Under the pieces are notes generated by a model. That model was given only the letters and a program-made list of their open reading frames with translations. It did no database searches and was not told the origin of the DNA. From Zygnema cylindricum (lineage: Eukaryota > Streptophyta > Zygnematophyceae > Zygnematales > Zygnemataceae): a stretch of DNA of 63,160 nucleotides. The position numbers were made by a program, and so were the translations under genes. The DNA is taken from the NCBI GenBank assembly GCA_037447655.1, contig JBBHKE010001956.1, positions 239,811 through 302,970 of the forward strand, read 5' to 3'. Below are positions 12,440-24,276 of this stretch, piece after piece (positions within the stretch are counted from its first letter, which is position 1; each line of letters begins with the position of its first letter).

Positions 12440-13700
12440 GGTTTGTAGGAATGTTACGGGCTGTTGTGACACTAATTCCGATTTGTGTTAAATTCATGTT
12501 TGAACGCATGATTTATTGTGTACTTACTTCGAAGAGACGCCGAGAATTACGCGGGTGACATGGAGATACATATTCGCGTGAGCGGCGACGTCCGTACTTT
12601 TGTTTTTGTCGCAGATTTTTTAGTGACGTGACGTACAATTTCAAGACATTAACTCCGCGACGTACGATTTGGAAACATTGGTGACGCGATGTGCGATTTC
12701 GAAATGTTGGCGACGCACGCTTATTCGTTGTATTTTAAGTGGTGAACCCATGTAGGTTCACGCATTTCCTTGTAGGTAGGAAGGGTTTTAATCCGCGGAT
12801 TGTGAATTTTGGAACGTAGGCATATGGTTCTGGTCGCTTATTGGCCAAGACCCAAACTAGTCGTAAATTGTACAGTGAAATACTCTCACGTGATTGGTTA
12901 GTTAGCAAATGTCAATAATTAGTACTTTGGCTATTTCGTTAGTACTTAGGCGATTACGTGAGGTTTGTACTCTCATAATTTGAGAGTACAGGAATTGGTC
13001 GAAGAGGATTTAGATTTTTCTGTCTTTTTCCCTTGTCTTTTTCCCTAGTCGAATTGTCTGTTTTTTCCCTGCAAGGCTTTTTCTGCCTTAGTTTTTTGAG
13101 AGCTTCGCTTTTCTCTTTCCTCATTAAACTTTCATTGTAAGACCTACAAGTTAATTCACTCGGTTTTGGCCGGAGTCTGCACGGTTTCCCTTGAACAACC
13201 TCTTTTAGTGTGGATTATGCCTGCTTTCTCAGGCTGTTTCTGAACCATTGTGGATGCCTTTGGTGAATTAGTGTTTGACTTTTTCTTGTCTAATTTTTGT
13301 TGCCTTGGTTGGAGCTTGCTGGTGGTTTGTCAAAATTGGGTTATCTCGGATTCTCTATAGCTTCCAATCGTTTGCTTTCTATTGTCATTTTTTTGCAATT
13401 GGTTACTAGTGTGTCAAAATCCGGTTTTCTCGAATTTTGTGCAGATTTTTAACGTTGTTTACTTGTATTTTCTTATCGCTATTTTTACTTGTTTGTTAGA
13501 ATTCGGCTATTTCGGATTCTCTGCATATTTTTATTGCTTGTTTTTCTGTTTGTAATTTTCTTTAAATCGGCGTGCCAGGATTCGTTTATCTCTGATTCTC
13601 CGCTGATCTCTATTGTCGTTTTCTTGCATTTTTCTGGTTTTGCTTTTCTTTATTTGAAATCCTACACCTAACTCTTGTAAGGAATACGCCGAGACCATGG
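12440..13700. other. Unassigned, LTR-like sequence
   Basis: This begins abruptly at the truncated end of the gypsy relic. It contains a CTCTTTCCTCATTAAACTTTC-like block (about 13108-13130) with the look of a polyadenylation region in an LTR, and many TTTTTCTGTTT-like runs. No matching second LTR is present and the borders are not defined. I do not see a reading frame of known type. Confidence 0.25.
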
Positions 13701-15100
13701 AGCCTAGTGGCTACCCATACTCGCTTGCTGGTTTGGTTGCATGTTTCTTGGTTTGATTAGACACATCCATGACAACAAAGTGCGTTCCGCTCAGTTAGTA
13801 AAATCCAAGAATCTGGTCCGACTGGGTGCACTCTTTCCTCCGTACAGGGATGACCGTACAGGTTAAAAAGGTCTCGGAAAACCTTGGTGATATAAAGGTG
13901 GGCCTGTAAAGCACATGAGCTTGACACCAATTATGATTATTATGTGCGTCATACAATATCCATGTAACGTTTGCAACAGTCTATTCTCAGATACTCCTAC
14001 TTTTGAAGGCATATTTATGCTTGCCGTGATCATAGACGCAGTCTTGTTCAATGTAGTTGCCAATAATGGGAGGGAACTCCTCTTCTAGTTTTCTCATTAA
14101 GCCAAGCGGGACATACATTGCAATTTCGGGTGATTGATTCTTCGTCATCGATTATCTCCAATATTCAAGTTTGAGGTTTTCGACTTCAAGATTCCACATG
14201 GTTTTGAAGAGAATGAGTGCGTGTTTTAAAGAGCAAGGCCTTCAATGGTTTTTCTTTAGAGTTACATTCATCTTACAAATCTGAATATCCTTAATGGTTT
14301 TCTTAACACTTAAATAAATATTACATGTTATACTTTGCCACCTTCGTCTCCATCATGAAGCCACACCCTCTTGGCCAACACTATGCATCTAGGCACTAAG
14401 TCCGTTTGCCTTTGCACCAAGCCTTTAGCAACTCATAGGATTTTTCGGCCTCTTGCTCTTCCTTCGAGTTTTTCTTCGCTTACCTCTTTTTGTGTTGGAA
14501 TTAGTTCAAGGTAGCAAGTTCGCACCCCTAGGTTAATGATGTCAAGTAATGGTATATTTTTTTTTATAAAGCTGAGCTATAAAGGTGGGACTTGTTTGCT
14601 CAATTGATTAGAAACGTGGTCAGTTGTAATAAGGCGATTCATGACCAATTTATTCGGGCATGATATACAAAAATATTTTCAATTAATGTAACAAAACGTA
14701 ATTAGTTATTGCTCAGGTTTTGCAAAAAAACATGTCAATTCTACTATTATTTCCGTCGCATGTCTCTTCTCCACCAGTTCATAGTACGGTATAGTTTATG
14801 GTTTATGAATGAAAATGTATAACTTCATAATCACGAGTGGATAGGGCATGTTTACGTAGTATCTCATAAATCCAGACAAAAGGAGACAAAAGGAGTGGAA
14901 CAGATAAGTATTAGCCAATTTCAAAAGAAATTCCGTTTTATTATACCCAAGTTACGCGGCAGCACAACAAAAAGACAAAATCTTAAAATTTCACACATTC
15001 AACTTATATTTCTTTAGAGTCCCTTTCTCAAATGAAAAACTAGTAAAAAACCCTAAAGAACCTTAACACACCCTAGACATGCTGAACGCAATCAAGGTAC
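13700..15100. other. No recognisable gene
   Basis: Only short frames without similarity that I recognise. A T-run lies at 14549-14560. Confidence 0.6.
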
Positions 15101-15119
15101 AAATGAGATTTATGAATAC

Positions 15120-15480
15120 TCAACCTCGAATTTGTGAATCGTGAATTTTGAAGTCATGTTTTCGGTGAGGAAGGAGGAATTAGATTGAAAGGATGTAGAT
15201 TAAAGAATTGAGATTAGGAAATAATCACGTTTGATGTTGGTTTATCTCCAAATTTTGTGTTAGATAACTGGAAGGAAATTAAAACGTGATTGGAGACGCG
15301 AAAAAGACGTGACGTGACAGCGCAACAACTTGACCACACAAACTCAGGTAAGGAAATGCATCAGAGAAAGAGGGAGAGGGGGAGGAGAGAGGGGGTAGAG
15401 AGAAGGGGGGGAATGGGGGAGGGAAGGACATGTGGGATTAGAGGGAGGGACTGTGAGAGGGGAAAGCGTGTATGAATAAA
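15120..15480 (+). repeat. Dispersed repeat, relative of 7380-8180
   Basis: The block 15120-15260 shares GAATTAGATTG, GATGTAGATT, ATCACGTTTGATGTTGGTTT and CTCCAAATTTTGTG with the 7.4-8.2 kb repeat. The GTGACGTGACAGCGCAACAACTT block follows at 15309-15332. A purine-rich stretch (15366-15460) ends it. Confidence 0.5.
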
Positions 15481-15489
15481 AGAGGAGGG

Positions 15490-16200
15490 AGGTATTGGAA
15501 ACCCTAAAAAAACACGTGCATATACGCTAGCGACTTTAACGGCTCATATTTTTCTCTTTAGGTTCCATGGCATGAGCCGTATCATTACGTTGGCTGGTTA
15601 GAACAAAAAATAAGATAAACATGTAGAGGACAAATATGTGATTTTTTTTCCGTCTTTTGGGGCAGATCTACGTTTTTACGCCATTTAACTCCAAATGATG
15701 AGTGAATCAGATTTCTTTTGCGACTGGGAAAGACGTTTTCCAAAATTTTGATTAGCAATTTTAATGCATCTTGTCAATTTTCTTCTTTCAGTGAGTCACA
15801 CGCGTAACAATAAAAGAGGTCCCGACTATCTCAATCAATGGCATTTGGCCATTTGCATAAAGCTTTGCATCTCATCGCGTTTTTGGTATCGTTTTTTATT
15901 TTCGCAACAAAGTAAAGTCGTTTTCAATCATTGGCCCCGTCGGACCGTCCAAATCATAGAGGTAGAAAACGTACAGTTTATCATTTTTTTACGAAAATGC
16001 GTTAATATTTTAAGTTTTTGAAAATTTCGTAAAATTCGTAGCTCTCGTGTACAGATTTAATGTATAGAAAAAATGTATGGAATTTTCACAAAAGAGTTGT
16101 GCGCGAAATTCATTTCATTTTCGCCCGCAAAATTTGAACCAGATTTCTTCATTAAAAAGAATCTGCCATTGATTCCCACCATTGAAGCCCCCATTAAAGC
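15490..16200. other. No recognisable gene
   Basis: Unique AT-rich DNA between a repeat and the hAT element; no reading frame that I recognise. The left terminus of the hAT element is expected in this interval but I could not identify an inverted repeat. Confidence 0.5.
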
Positions 16201-16214
16201 CTCGATAAACATCG

Positions 16215-16690
16215 TCACAAACCTCGCCACTTGCAACCATACCTAAGCCTCGAGGACCAGAGTAGGAGCATGTGAAGGCCCCAAAGGGTGGGCTACTTGT
16301 GGACAGTAAATTTTGCAACCATGCGTAAGCCTTGAGGACCAGAATGGGAGCATGTGAAGGCCCCAAAGGGTGGGCTACTTGGGGACAATAAACTGTGCAT
16401 TTGTGTTTACAATAACTTTGAATGCATTGCACAGGTGACTAGAATTAGAAACCACTTTATTGGAAATGTGAGGCATGGAGGTATTAGGCCTTGCAACTTA
16501 TGTCCGGAAGAGGTGAAGGCACCAAAGGGTGAGCTACTTGGGGACAATAAACTGTGCATTTGTGTTTACTGTAACTTTGAATTCAATGCACATGCGACTA
16601 GAATAAGAAACCACCTAATTGGAAATGTGAGGCATGGAGGTATTAGACGTTGCAACTTATGTCCGGAAGAGGTGAAGGCACAATTAAGTG
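16215..16690 (+). repeat. Tandemly duplicated BED-finger module
   Basis: A unit of about 165 bp starting near GTGAAGGC(C/A)CCAAAGGGTG is present at about 16340-16505 and 16510-16680, with a partial earlier copy at about 16235-16335. Both full units encode GDNKLCICVY...TRIRNH.IGNVRHGGI...CNLCPEEVK. The second keeps the CVYCNF cysteine that the first has lost (CVYNNF). Confidence 0.85.
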
Positions 16691-17169
16691 AAGTGGAAAC
16701 TGACAAAGCTTCTCATGGCTCTCAAAAGCGTACACTATCCGCTTTAGATGAACTCAGTGGAAGTTTTGGGTCTATCCAAAGCAGTAAGGTACAAAGAGTG
16801 CAGATGAAAATTAAGAATGCTTTCAATCACCATAATCAGAAGGAGGTAGATGCCGCATGGGCAGAGGCATTCTATGCAAATGGCTTACCATTCAGTCTAC
16901 TTAATGATCCCTACTTCAAGGCAGCAGTGAAGCAGACTAAAGAGATTGGAGATTCTTACAAACTACCGTCTCGCAAAGACATGAGAACCCGTCTCCTATC
17001 TGAGTCTAAGGCGGCGGTGAATATGGATTTGGAGAGCTACATGGAGATGATAAAAATCACAGGTGTCTCTATCACATCGTCAGTTGGACAGCCATAGATC
17101 AAAAGCTTATCCTTAATATTTTGGTTGTCACCCCCAAGGGTGACATGTTTCTCACGGCGGTTGACACTA

Positions 17170-17656
17170 CACCGCGAATCGTAATTAGAGTAAATTACTC
17201 TTATTCGGTCGCTCAAATTTCCACTCTATCACATGAAATAGAATAAATGATTTTAATTTTTTCATTATTTTATTTAAGGTAAAGTTTAATTAGCGTTTTT
17301 AATTCTAATATAGGTTTGTTTTAAATAGTGTGGAGTACAGACGACCTCCGACCGTGCAAAATTAAGCAAAAAGTACAATTAATAATTTAATATAGGTCGT
17401 TATCATATAACTGCATTTTAACAACCGCCTAGTGCCAACATCATAGTGACGATAAACTGTACGTTTCACCAAATTTTGTACAAACACCTTATTTACCATA
17501 GAGGATATTAGCGTGCCAAATTAGAGTATTTAAATAAATTAGAGTAAACTTCATAGTTGAAAAGCACTATCACATAAATTAGCATTCATTACTCTAATTT
17601 ATATTTTTTGATTCTGTACTCTCATTTTTTCATTACTCTAATTACGATTCGCGGTG
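17170..17656. mobile_element. TA-flanked MITE inserted in the hAT transposase
   Basis: 487 bp with terminal inverted repeats CACCGCGAATCGTAATTAGA and its complement, flanked on both sides by TA (17168-17169, 17657-17658). Removing the element with one TA restores the transposase reading frame across the site (VDTSVEFKDAEY), which fixes the borders precisely. The interior shares blocks with the longer relative at 42809-43478. No transposase is encoded. TA target and short TIRs suggest mobilisation by a Tc1/mariner-type enzyme (inference). Confidence 0.92.
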
Positions 17657-19159
17657 TAGTGTGGAGTTTAAGGATGCCGAATATGTTTTTAAGGTGTTGG
17701 AGAAGGGAGTTCTTGCAATAGGTGTGGAGCATGTGGTGCAGGTTGTGACTGATTCTTCTCCCGTAAACAAGGAAAAAGCCTTGTTGCTCATGAATAAGTA
17801 CCCCTCCATCACGTGGACTCCATGCTCAACCCACGTTTTGGACCTCATGTTCGAGGATTGGGGCAAGTTGGCTTTTATCTCAACACCTGTTCGAGAGGCC
17901 AAGGAAATTTTGAAATTAATCACAAACCATAGTACGAGTGCTTCCAAATTCAGCAAGCTCTCTACACTCAAACTTTTGAAACCTGGAGAGACCAGGTTTG
18001 CGACAAATTTTATCGACAAATTTTATCATGCTCCAGAGGTTTTTAGAGGTGAAAGACAGCCTGGAGGCCTTAATGTTTAATGATGACTACAAGTAGTGGG
18101 TGGTCAAAGCTTCTAAAAAGTCCAAAGGGTCCAAGATTAAGGGGCATATTCTAAGCTCGGAGTTTTGGGTGAGAGTGAAGGAGGCTGTGGCAGTTTCAGA
18201 GCCAGTAGTGCGTTTAATGAGGGATTGTGACAAAGGGGCCCCAAATGTAGGGAAATTTTATTATGGTTTTTACATGATTGGCCAATATTTGCATAATATT
18301 TCTAGCAATGGAGGAGTGAGAAATCATGAAGGAGTGCACATTTTAGAGGAGCTAAAGACATTGTGGTTAGCGAGATGGGGGATGTCACATAGCACCATGT
18401 ATGCAGCTGGCTAAGTGCTCGATCCTGAATTCCAGAGTGTTGATTACGGACAACATTCAAACGTGATAGTCATGGAAGGCTTCCAAACTATTCTAGATAG
18501 ATTGGTACCGAATGTGGATGAACAAGTCGAAGCCTACAATGAGCTGACTAAGTATAGGGGTTTTGAGGGTGTTTTTGGGAGGGACGTCACAAAAGCTTGT
18601 GCTAAGAAGATGCCAGGGTGGAAGTGGTGGTAACAATTGTCACCCCTATCTTGCAGAAAGTAGCAGTTATGGTCTTTTCCCAATGCACAGTTGCCATCTC
18701 ATGTGAGAGGAATTGGTCAACCTATGACCATATTCACTCTAAAAAACGGAATAGGTTGACAGCTAAGAGGGCCAATGACTTGGTGTGGGTCTTTAGCAAT
18801 CTGAGATTAGCACACAAGACTAGAGATTTCACCTACGAGGAGGATATGGTATCATGGGAAGAAGAGGAAGGGGAGGTAGTGGAGGTAGTGGAATAGGATT
18901 TTGATGAAGATATGGATGACCGAAATTTGGAATAGAGAGATCGAATAGATAGCTGTATTCACGGCCGTTAATGAGTTTAGCCTATGTTTCTGTGTAAAAT
19001 GAACCATTTCCCTCACCTGAATTTAAAATTAGCTTACTTTCGATTTAATTGTGCATTTTCATTATTTAATGTTTAAATGTTGTGACATGGCCATTATTTG
19101 CTTCAATTGTGAATTTGTCATCATTTAGTGTTAACCAGTTGTTATAGGGCCAAGCTCCG

Positions 19160-19395
19160 GCAACGGCGCTGATTTAGCGCTGACGCAGCTTGACGCAGCT
19201 TGGGGAGGGTGCTGGCGCTACATCGGCGCTGGCTACAGTACTGTAGTGAACCAGCGACGAGACACGCTGGTCGCTGGTTGCTGGTTCACTTTAGTAGCGA
19301 CGAGGCGGGATCGTCGCTAAACCAGCGACGAGACACGCTGGTCGCTGGTTGATGGTTCACTTTAGTAGCGACGAGGCAGGATCGTCGCTAAAGTA
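19160..19395. repeat. Hairpin-rich tandem duplication after the hAT element
   Basis: A unit of about 74 bp beginning CCAGCGACGAGACACGCTGG occurs twice (about 19252 and 19320). Each unit contains two self-complementary hairpins: CCAGCGAC...GTCGCTGG and TAGCGACGA...TCGTCGCTA. Related GACGCAGCTT and GGCGCT motifs precede it. It may be the subterminal region of the hAT element, but the pairing end was not found. Confidence 0.7.
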
Positions 19396-19399
19396 GTTT

Positions 19400-20290
19400 C
19401 GTTTTGATTGTCTGTTGTCGTATTATATTCATTTTGTATTAAATGTCTTTGATTTTTTCGTATTTGTACTTTATAATGAAGTCAAAGTCGGTCAACGCGT
19501 TTTATTTTTTGCATTTGTTCCGTGCGCATAAATCATTATTTTTTCGACGTTTCATGCGTGCATTTAAAACGCTTGGTACCTCTATGGTCCAAATCCCAAA
19601 CGTACGGCGATATGTTTCCGTCTGGTTGAAAAGTAAAAACCGCCTGTTGCGGCAACCCACATTTTCAGTTTTGACGACATATAACCAAGTTAGATCGGAG
19701 CATGTAACGCTGCCCTAACATGCCCCTCAGGATTACCTCACGTGGCAGATTTTTATTGGTCGAACCAACTGAAATAACAGTATATGTTGGCCTCTCTATT
19801 CTACACTTTTAAAGGTATGCGTTTTTTCACTAATTCGACTCCATGTAAAAGAGAAGGAAACGGAATGCCTTGTTGAGTCGATTCATTTGGTTGAGCCTGT
19901 CAGCCAAGCTAATTTGAACAGTTCCTGCATCAGCCGATTGTCACGTCACATATTCTGGTGACCAACAACAACAATAGCATAGATTCCTTGCTCAGAAATT
20001 ACTGTAGTTTGGCAATGAGATGAAAGACTTGCATTATTGCTCAAAGGCTGGAGAAATATGAACAGTAAAATGTGAAGAGAAGGCAATATATTAGAATTAG
20101 ATTGGAGAATGCCTGCGAAGATACAAAAAAGTAATGGAAATCGGTTGTTTTCCACTTTTCCAGAGTATAGGAGAATGCGGATTTTACTGTTTTGTTTGTT
20201 TGTTAGTTTTTCCTTACAATTAGTTACAGAGCTGCATTTGTCTGTGCTCTCAAACATGTATAAAAAATAGCAGGAAGAGGCTAAGGTAGC
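19400..20290. other. No recognisable gene
   Basis: Short frames only. This interval is the upstream region of the GT4 gene beginning near 20555. Confidence 0.55.
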
Positions 20291-20299
20291 CAGCGGACT

Positions 20300-20490
20300 G
20301 GTTTTTCCAGCAACTTGAAACTAAACTGAAACTGAAACTGAAAGTACAAGTGAACTGAATCTGCAACTGCAACTGACACTAGAACTGAAACTGAATGAGA
20401 ATTCAATTTGAAGTTCCAAATAAAACTGAAACTAAAATTGCCACTGCAACAGCAACTGAAACTGAAACCAAAACTGAAACTGAAAATCAC
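20300..20490. repeat. (AACTGA)n-type degenerate minisatellite
   Basis: About 190 bases made of AACTGAAACTG-like units, about 65-250 bases before the presumed start of the GT4 gene. Confidence 0.9.
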
Positions 20491-20554
20491 TTTTGCGTTG
20501 TCTCTTTCTTATTTCTAAAATGAAGTTCCGTTTTTCTGTTTGAGAATAGAAGCT

Positions 20555-21203
20555 ATGACTATCTCAAATTCCTCCTCTTCTTCTTCCTTGCCATGGACCT
20601 TATTCTTTAGAGCGTTTAAAAAGCACACTGTCTTTGTACGGCGTAACTGGCAGTTATGGGTAAAGTCGCACTCTTCTCCAACCAGGCTTCGATTGCACCC
20701 AAGGAGATTGCTTCAAAACCACTCCAGCTCCATGCATACTCTTCCGTTCCGTATTCCGTTTTTCGGAAAATATCTTGCACGCCTTATTTTGGAACCTCAA
20801 CTGTTTCAAATTACGCTGGTTGTCGCTTTTTTCACTCTTGGATGCAAACTGTTTTCTATCACGGCCGTTTGTTCAAAGCACAACACATTTGTACGAAGCG
20901 AAATTGATTGTAGAAACCAATGGTTCGACAGGACATATAGACAGAAACCAAGTCCCAAGGTTTAGGACAATGGGAGAACAAATTGAATTGGATGAATTAG
21001 GGTTAAGCGCTGAAAAGAAGAGAGCTGATAATAGAAGGGAGCTTTTGAAAAGAAATATGTTAGGTACGTTTCCACAAGGAAGGAAGCAAAGGAAACCATG
21101 GATACAGAGAGCTTTTTTTCAATTTTTTTCTTCGGTATTCAATAGAGAATCAGAGGGAAAGCTCATTCCTCGTCCTCTTCTTCGGCCTCCTCGATTAGCT
21201 CTG
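20555..21203 (+). CDS. GT4 gene exon A (membrane anchor and stem)
   Basis: ATG at 20555 opens a frame with a basic N-terminus and one hydrophobic segment (QLFQITLVVAFFTLG, about residue 85-100), as expected for a type II Golgi enzyme. That frame stops at 20965. The frame +1 from it carries on with RFRTMGEQIELDELG and ends RPPRLAL before a GTAATC donor at 21204. The slip lies in or near the CCCAAGG at about 20950-20962. Whether it is an indel or a missed intron is open. Confidence 0.65.
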
Positions 21204-21627
21204 GTAATCACAGACCTCTTGGAGATTTTTTCTTTTTTGAATGATTTCCTTTTCTTTTTCCACAGTAGATACGAATTTTGGAAATTTTATAGTTTTTTGT
21301 ATCAGAATTGAAACTTAGATTTTTCTAGGGCAAAGCCTAAATCTTAATCATATTAATTTCTCGGGCGTGTTAATTTGCCTAGAAAATGATTTTTTTTTTT
21401 GTTTCTTTTGAAAAAGTTGTTTGTCAGAGTCTTCGAAGCACAATTGAAATTAGTCATACAAACTTGATTTAGCCTGATTTTCCACAATTTGCAAGTATTA
21501 AAAAAATATGAGTGCATTTTTAGTAAAATTTCTCCTCTTGACAATTAGCTAACGTCAGTTGAGTTCCAGAAATTACACTCGTTATCGCATTAGTTCATAC
21601 ATTGAAGCATGACACTTAGTCTCAAAG

Positions 21628-21710
21628 ATATTAATGTGAATTAATGTGATGACTGTGATTAATGTTCACTAGTGTGATTAATGGGGATTTGAATTAATGT
21701 GATTAACGCG
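21628..21710. repeat. ATTAATGTG minisatellite in GT4 intron
   Basis: Five to six imperfect units of (T)GTGATTAATG within the intron between exons A and B. Confidence 0.8.
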
Positions 21711-22184
21711 AGCTAAATTTGTCTGATATGCGGAAATAATCACAAAAATCGTTTTACTTGAAAACTTTTGTTGAGTTATCCTGTTTTAAAGTCAATCGTC
21801 AAATTATTCAATTATACTTATTTAGTCAAAATACAAGTTATTTGAACACGAGGCCTGGAAGCAAAATGGAAAGAAGAAACGAAGGCATCGGAGTTAATGG
21901 ACCAAAAAATTGCTAATTGTTAATTTGTTTAACTATTATAGAATCAATGTGGCTAATTCTGATAAAGTGTTAACACTAGTTATTCGCTAGCACTAATAGC
22001 AATGGGCAGTGTAGTTGTGTCACCTATTTTTCTTGCTAGACTGTAATTTGGTCATCGGCAATTGAAATAATTTGGAACACAAATGAATTGAATCAATACG
22101 ATTCTCGATCCATATGGAATTTCATGGATTCTGTATGGTTTTATTCTTTCCAGTTTTGATTTTTTTGGTCAGTCCTTGGTGCAG

Positions 22185-22271
22185 GTTGTTAGTGAAACAC
22201 TACCAACTTTTGAACTGGTTTATCTGCTTACTCTTACCCAAGGCCTCTGTCGAGTGGGTTACAATATTGAG
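22185..22271 (+). CDS. GT4 gene exon B
   Basis: 29 codons between a CAG acceptor and a GTGAGA donor, both phase 0. The join to exon A gives RLAL|VVSETLPT, and the end LCRVGYNIE matches the family pattern L..VGY.IEV with no gap. Confidence 0.85.
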
Positions 22272-22834
22272 GTGAGATATTGTGGTTTTCGTATGACAGG
22301 ATATTCATTCTTGGTAAATACATAAATTTACCATAATCAACATTGCAAAGTTGAATTGCCATTGAGAAGAAAAAAGTGGAAGAATCTTATGGACCTCTAC
22401 TTTTATTTTGAGCATTATGCGAGTTTCGTTTGCTCGGTCCAATCTCGTTCTCTATTCTTCTATAATTAGGTGTATACAACTTAAGTGTACAATTTAGTGT
22501 ATTCATTTTTCGCGTATTCAATTGTATGCATCTACAGTTATCTTTTCTGCAACCTCGACCTGGTGAAAACCTAAAATATGCGCAAAACATATAACAATCT
22601 AAGTTTGGAACAGACAAGCATAAAACATATTATGCAAGTAACGAAGAAATATGAATTGAGATAAAAATGAAATGTTATAAGCAGAAAAAACTAAGTATGG
22701 AGCAAACTAAAGTATGGAACGAAAAGGATGGAGAAGAGGAAGCTTGAAACAATCTAAGGGATGGAAGGAATGAGGGACTTAGCTTGTAGAGTTATGTACG
22801 GCTGTCATATTTTATTCTCGTACATTTTCTCTCT

Positions 22835-22900
22835 CACAGAGGGGGAGGAGGGAGGAGGGAGGGGGGAGGGGGGGGGAGGGAGGGAGGGAGGGAGGGGTGG
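22835..22900. repeat. G-rich (GGGA)n tract in GT4 intron
   Basis: Runs of GGGAGG and GGGGGG about 60 bases before exon C; potential four-stranded G structures on the plus strand. Confidence 0.85.
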
Positions 22901-22962
22901 CCTAAACTTAAATTAGTCCTTCAGCAATTATCTCCTTATCATACGTCGAATCCCTCCTCCAG

Positions 22963-23072
22963 GTCATATTTCCGGGTGATGTTGTTAATACAAGGGCCTG
23001 GCATGATGTGGGGGCTACAGTACGGATATCGAATACATCTGAATCTGGACATGTTCCGATCAATTGGTTTAA
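22963..23072 (+). CDS. GT4 gene exon C
   Basis: 110 nt, phase 0 to phase 2. Begins after CTCCAG, ends before GTAGGT. Encodes VIFPGDVVNTRAWHDVGATV and ends PINWF. The preceding exon supplies IE and the next supplies YDGV, matching the family motif IDWL.YDG. Confidence 0.82.
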
Positions 23073-23089
23073 GTAGGTCTCGCCCCCTC

Positions 23090-23395
23090 GCCCGCTTTCC
23101 GTATCTTCCTCTCTCTCCTTCTCTCCCTCCTTCCCTCTTTCCGCCTCTCCCTCCTGCTCCCTTCCCCTCTTCCTCCCCTATCCCCGTCTCTCCTCTCCCT
23201 CTCTCCCTCCCCACTCCCAATATCCCACTCCCTCTCTTCCTCTCTGCCTATCTTCGGCTCTCCCTCTCTCTGTCCCTTCCTCCCTCTCTCCCTCTCTCCC
23301 TCTCTCTCCCTTTCCCTTTCAAGTGAGATTCTCTAGTTTTCCTTCCCTTCTCCTTCCCATTTCTCTCCCTCCTCCCTCACGCCTTATTTTCCATA
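23090..23395. repeat. CT-rich tract in GT4 intron
   Basis: About 300 bases of C/T-rich repeat (CTCCCTCTCTCC units), starting about 20 bases after exon C. Confidence 0.9.
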
Positions 23396-23670
23396 AGCAC
23401 ATGTTTTTAATAAAATGCGTTGGGACTACTTTCTAGGTCTCTTCTCATATCTCTTCCTGCCTTTATATACAAAAATTTAATGAGGCATATACATCAATTC
23501 CAGTTTTTTGCCTGTTATGTACCGATGTACACCCATGTCTACCTGAATATTTCCATTCATATATTTCCATCCATACAAATAAAAAAATACAAATAAAAAT
23601 TATTTGTTGCTAAAGGAAGTCGACCGACCTTGTAAACTTGTATTTTCATCGTTCGAAGTTATCTATGATA

Positions 23671-24118
23671 GTGTTGTGTATTGAAGGCCTCTTGCCGATG
23701 TTTGATATGTACCTAATTTTGGGTACCCGATGATCGATATATCGCATCAATATATCGAGAAGCTCAGTATCGCGATATTTAAGCGATTATCGGCCGATAA
23801 TTAGATAAATTTCTATCGCGATATATCGAAGTGAAGTAAAGTCAAAAAAAACAAATTAAAGCGCCCCTCTCCCCCCCCCCCCGTGGCGTGCGCTGCGGGG
23901 GGGGGGGGGGGGGGGAGGGGGGGGGGGCGCCGTACGATTTTCCTTGCTATGTACTGTACGATTGGCCGTACTAAAGATGTATGGACGCCCACTTTTTACC
24001 AAATATATCGCGATAATTTTTGTTGGTGCCGGAGCGATATATCGAGCCCTCTGACCGATCGATTTTCGATATATCAATATTTAATTTTCGCGATATAATT
24101 TTACCCGATACACAACTC
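23671..24118. mobile_element. TA-flanked MITE with CGATATATCG palindromes
   Basis: 448 bp in the GT4 intron. Ends GTGTTGTGTAT and ATACACAACTC pair with one mismatch and are flanked by TA on both sides. Both arms are full of CGATATATCG palindromes. The centre (23870-23928) is a run of about 14 C, a short GTGGCGTGCGCTGC segment, then about 40 G with one A, giving a C/G hairpin. No protein is encoded. Confidence 0.75.
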
Positions 24119-24225
24119 TACAAATTGAGCATGTATTCTCATATTTCCGTCCACACTATCATTGGTGAATGAAATTGAGCATGTTTTTTTCCCTTCTCAC
24201 TGCAGACTTTATTTCTGGGATGCAG

Positions 24226-24276
24226 TTATGATGGGGTGATCGCAAACTCCTTAAGTTCGAAGCTAGCCATGACCAG
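24226..24276 (+). CDS. GT4 gene exon D
   Basis: 51 nt, phase 2 to phase 2, after GATGCAG and before GTTAGT. Encodes YDGVIANSLSSKLAMT. Two decayed tandem copies of the same exon and its donor follow at 24401 and 24533. Confidence 0.82.

Larger units (their letters stand above)
16200..18896 (+). pseudogene. hAT transposase (BED fingers, DUF659-like, dimer domain)
   Basis: The open part 16354-17097 encodes two BED-type zinc fingers and then an AWAEAFYANGLPFSLL segment typical of plant hAT transposases. A frameshift near 17085 ends the frame; the next residues in another frame (ILVVTPKGDMFLTAV) continue the family pattern up to the MITE at 17170-17656. After the MITE, 17659-18080 reads EFKDAEYVFKVLE, TDSSPVNKEKALL, WTPCSTHVLDLM. 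Two more pieces (18100-18414, 18415-18633) are separated by a stop. 18618-18896 has the C-terminal dimerisation motif CERNWSTYDHIHSKKRNRL and NDLVWVFSNLRL. Three or more disabling changes plus an insertion: a dead element. Confidence 0.88.

Noticed and set aside
12440-13700. Solo LTR
   Set aside because: Composition and a polyadenylation-like block suggest it, but there is no second copy, no defined ends and no target duplication, so it is listed only as unassigned.
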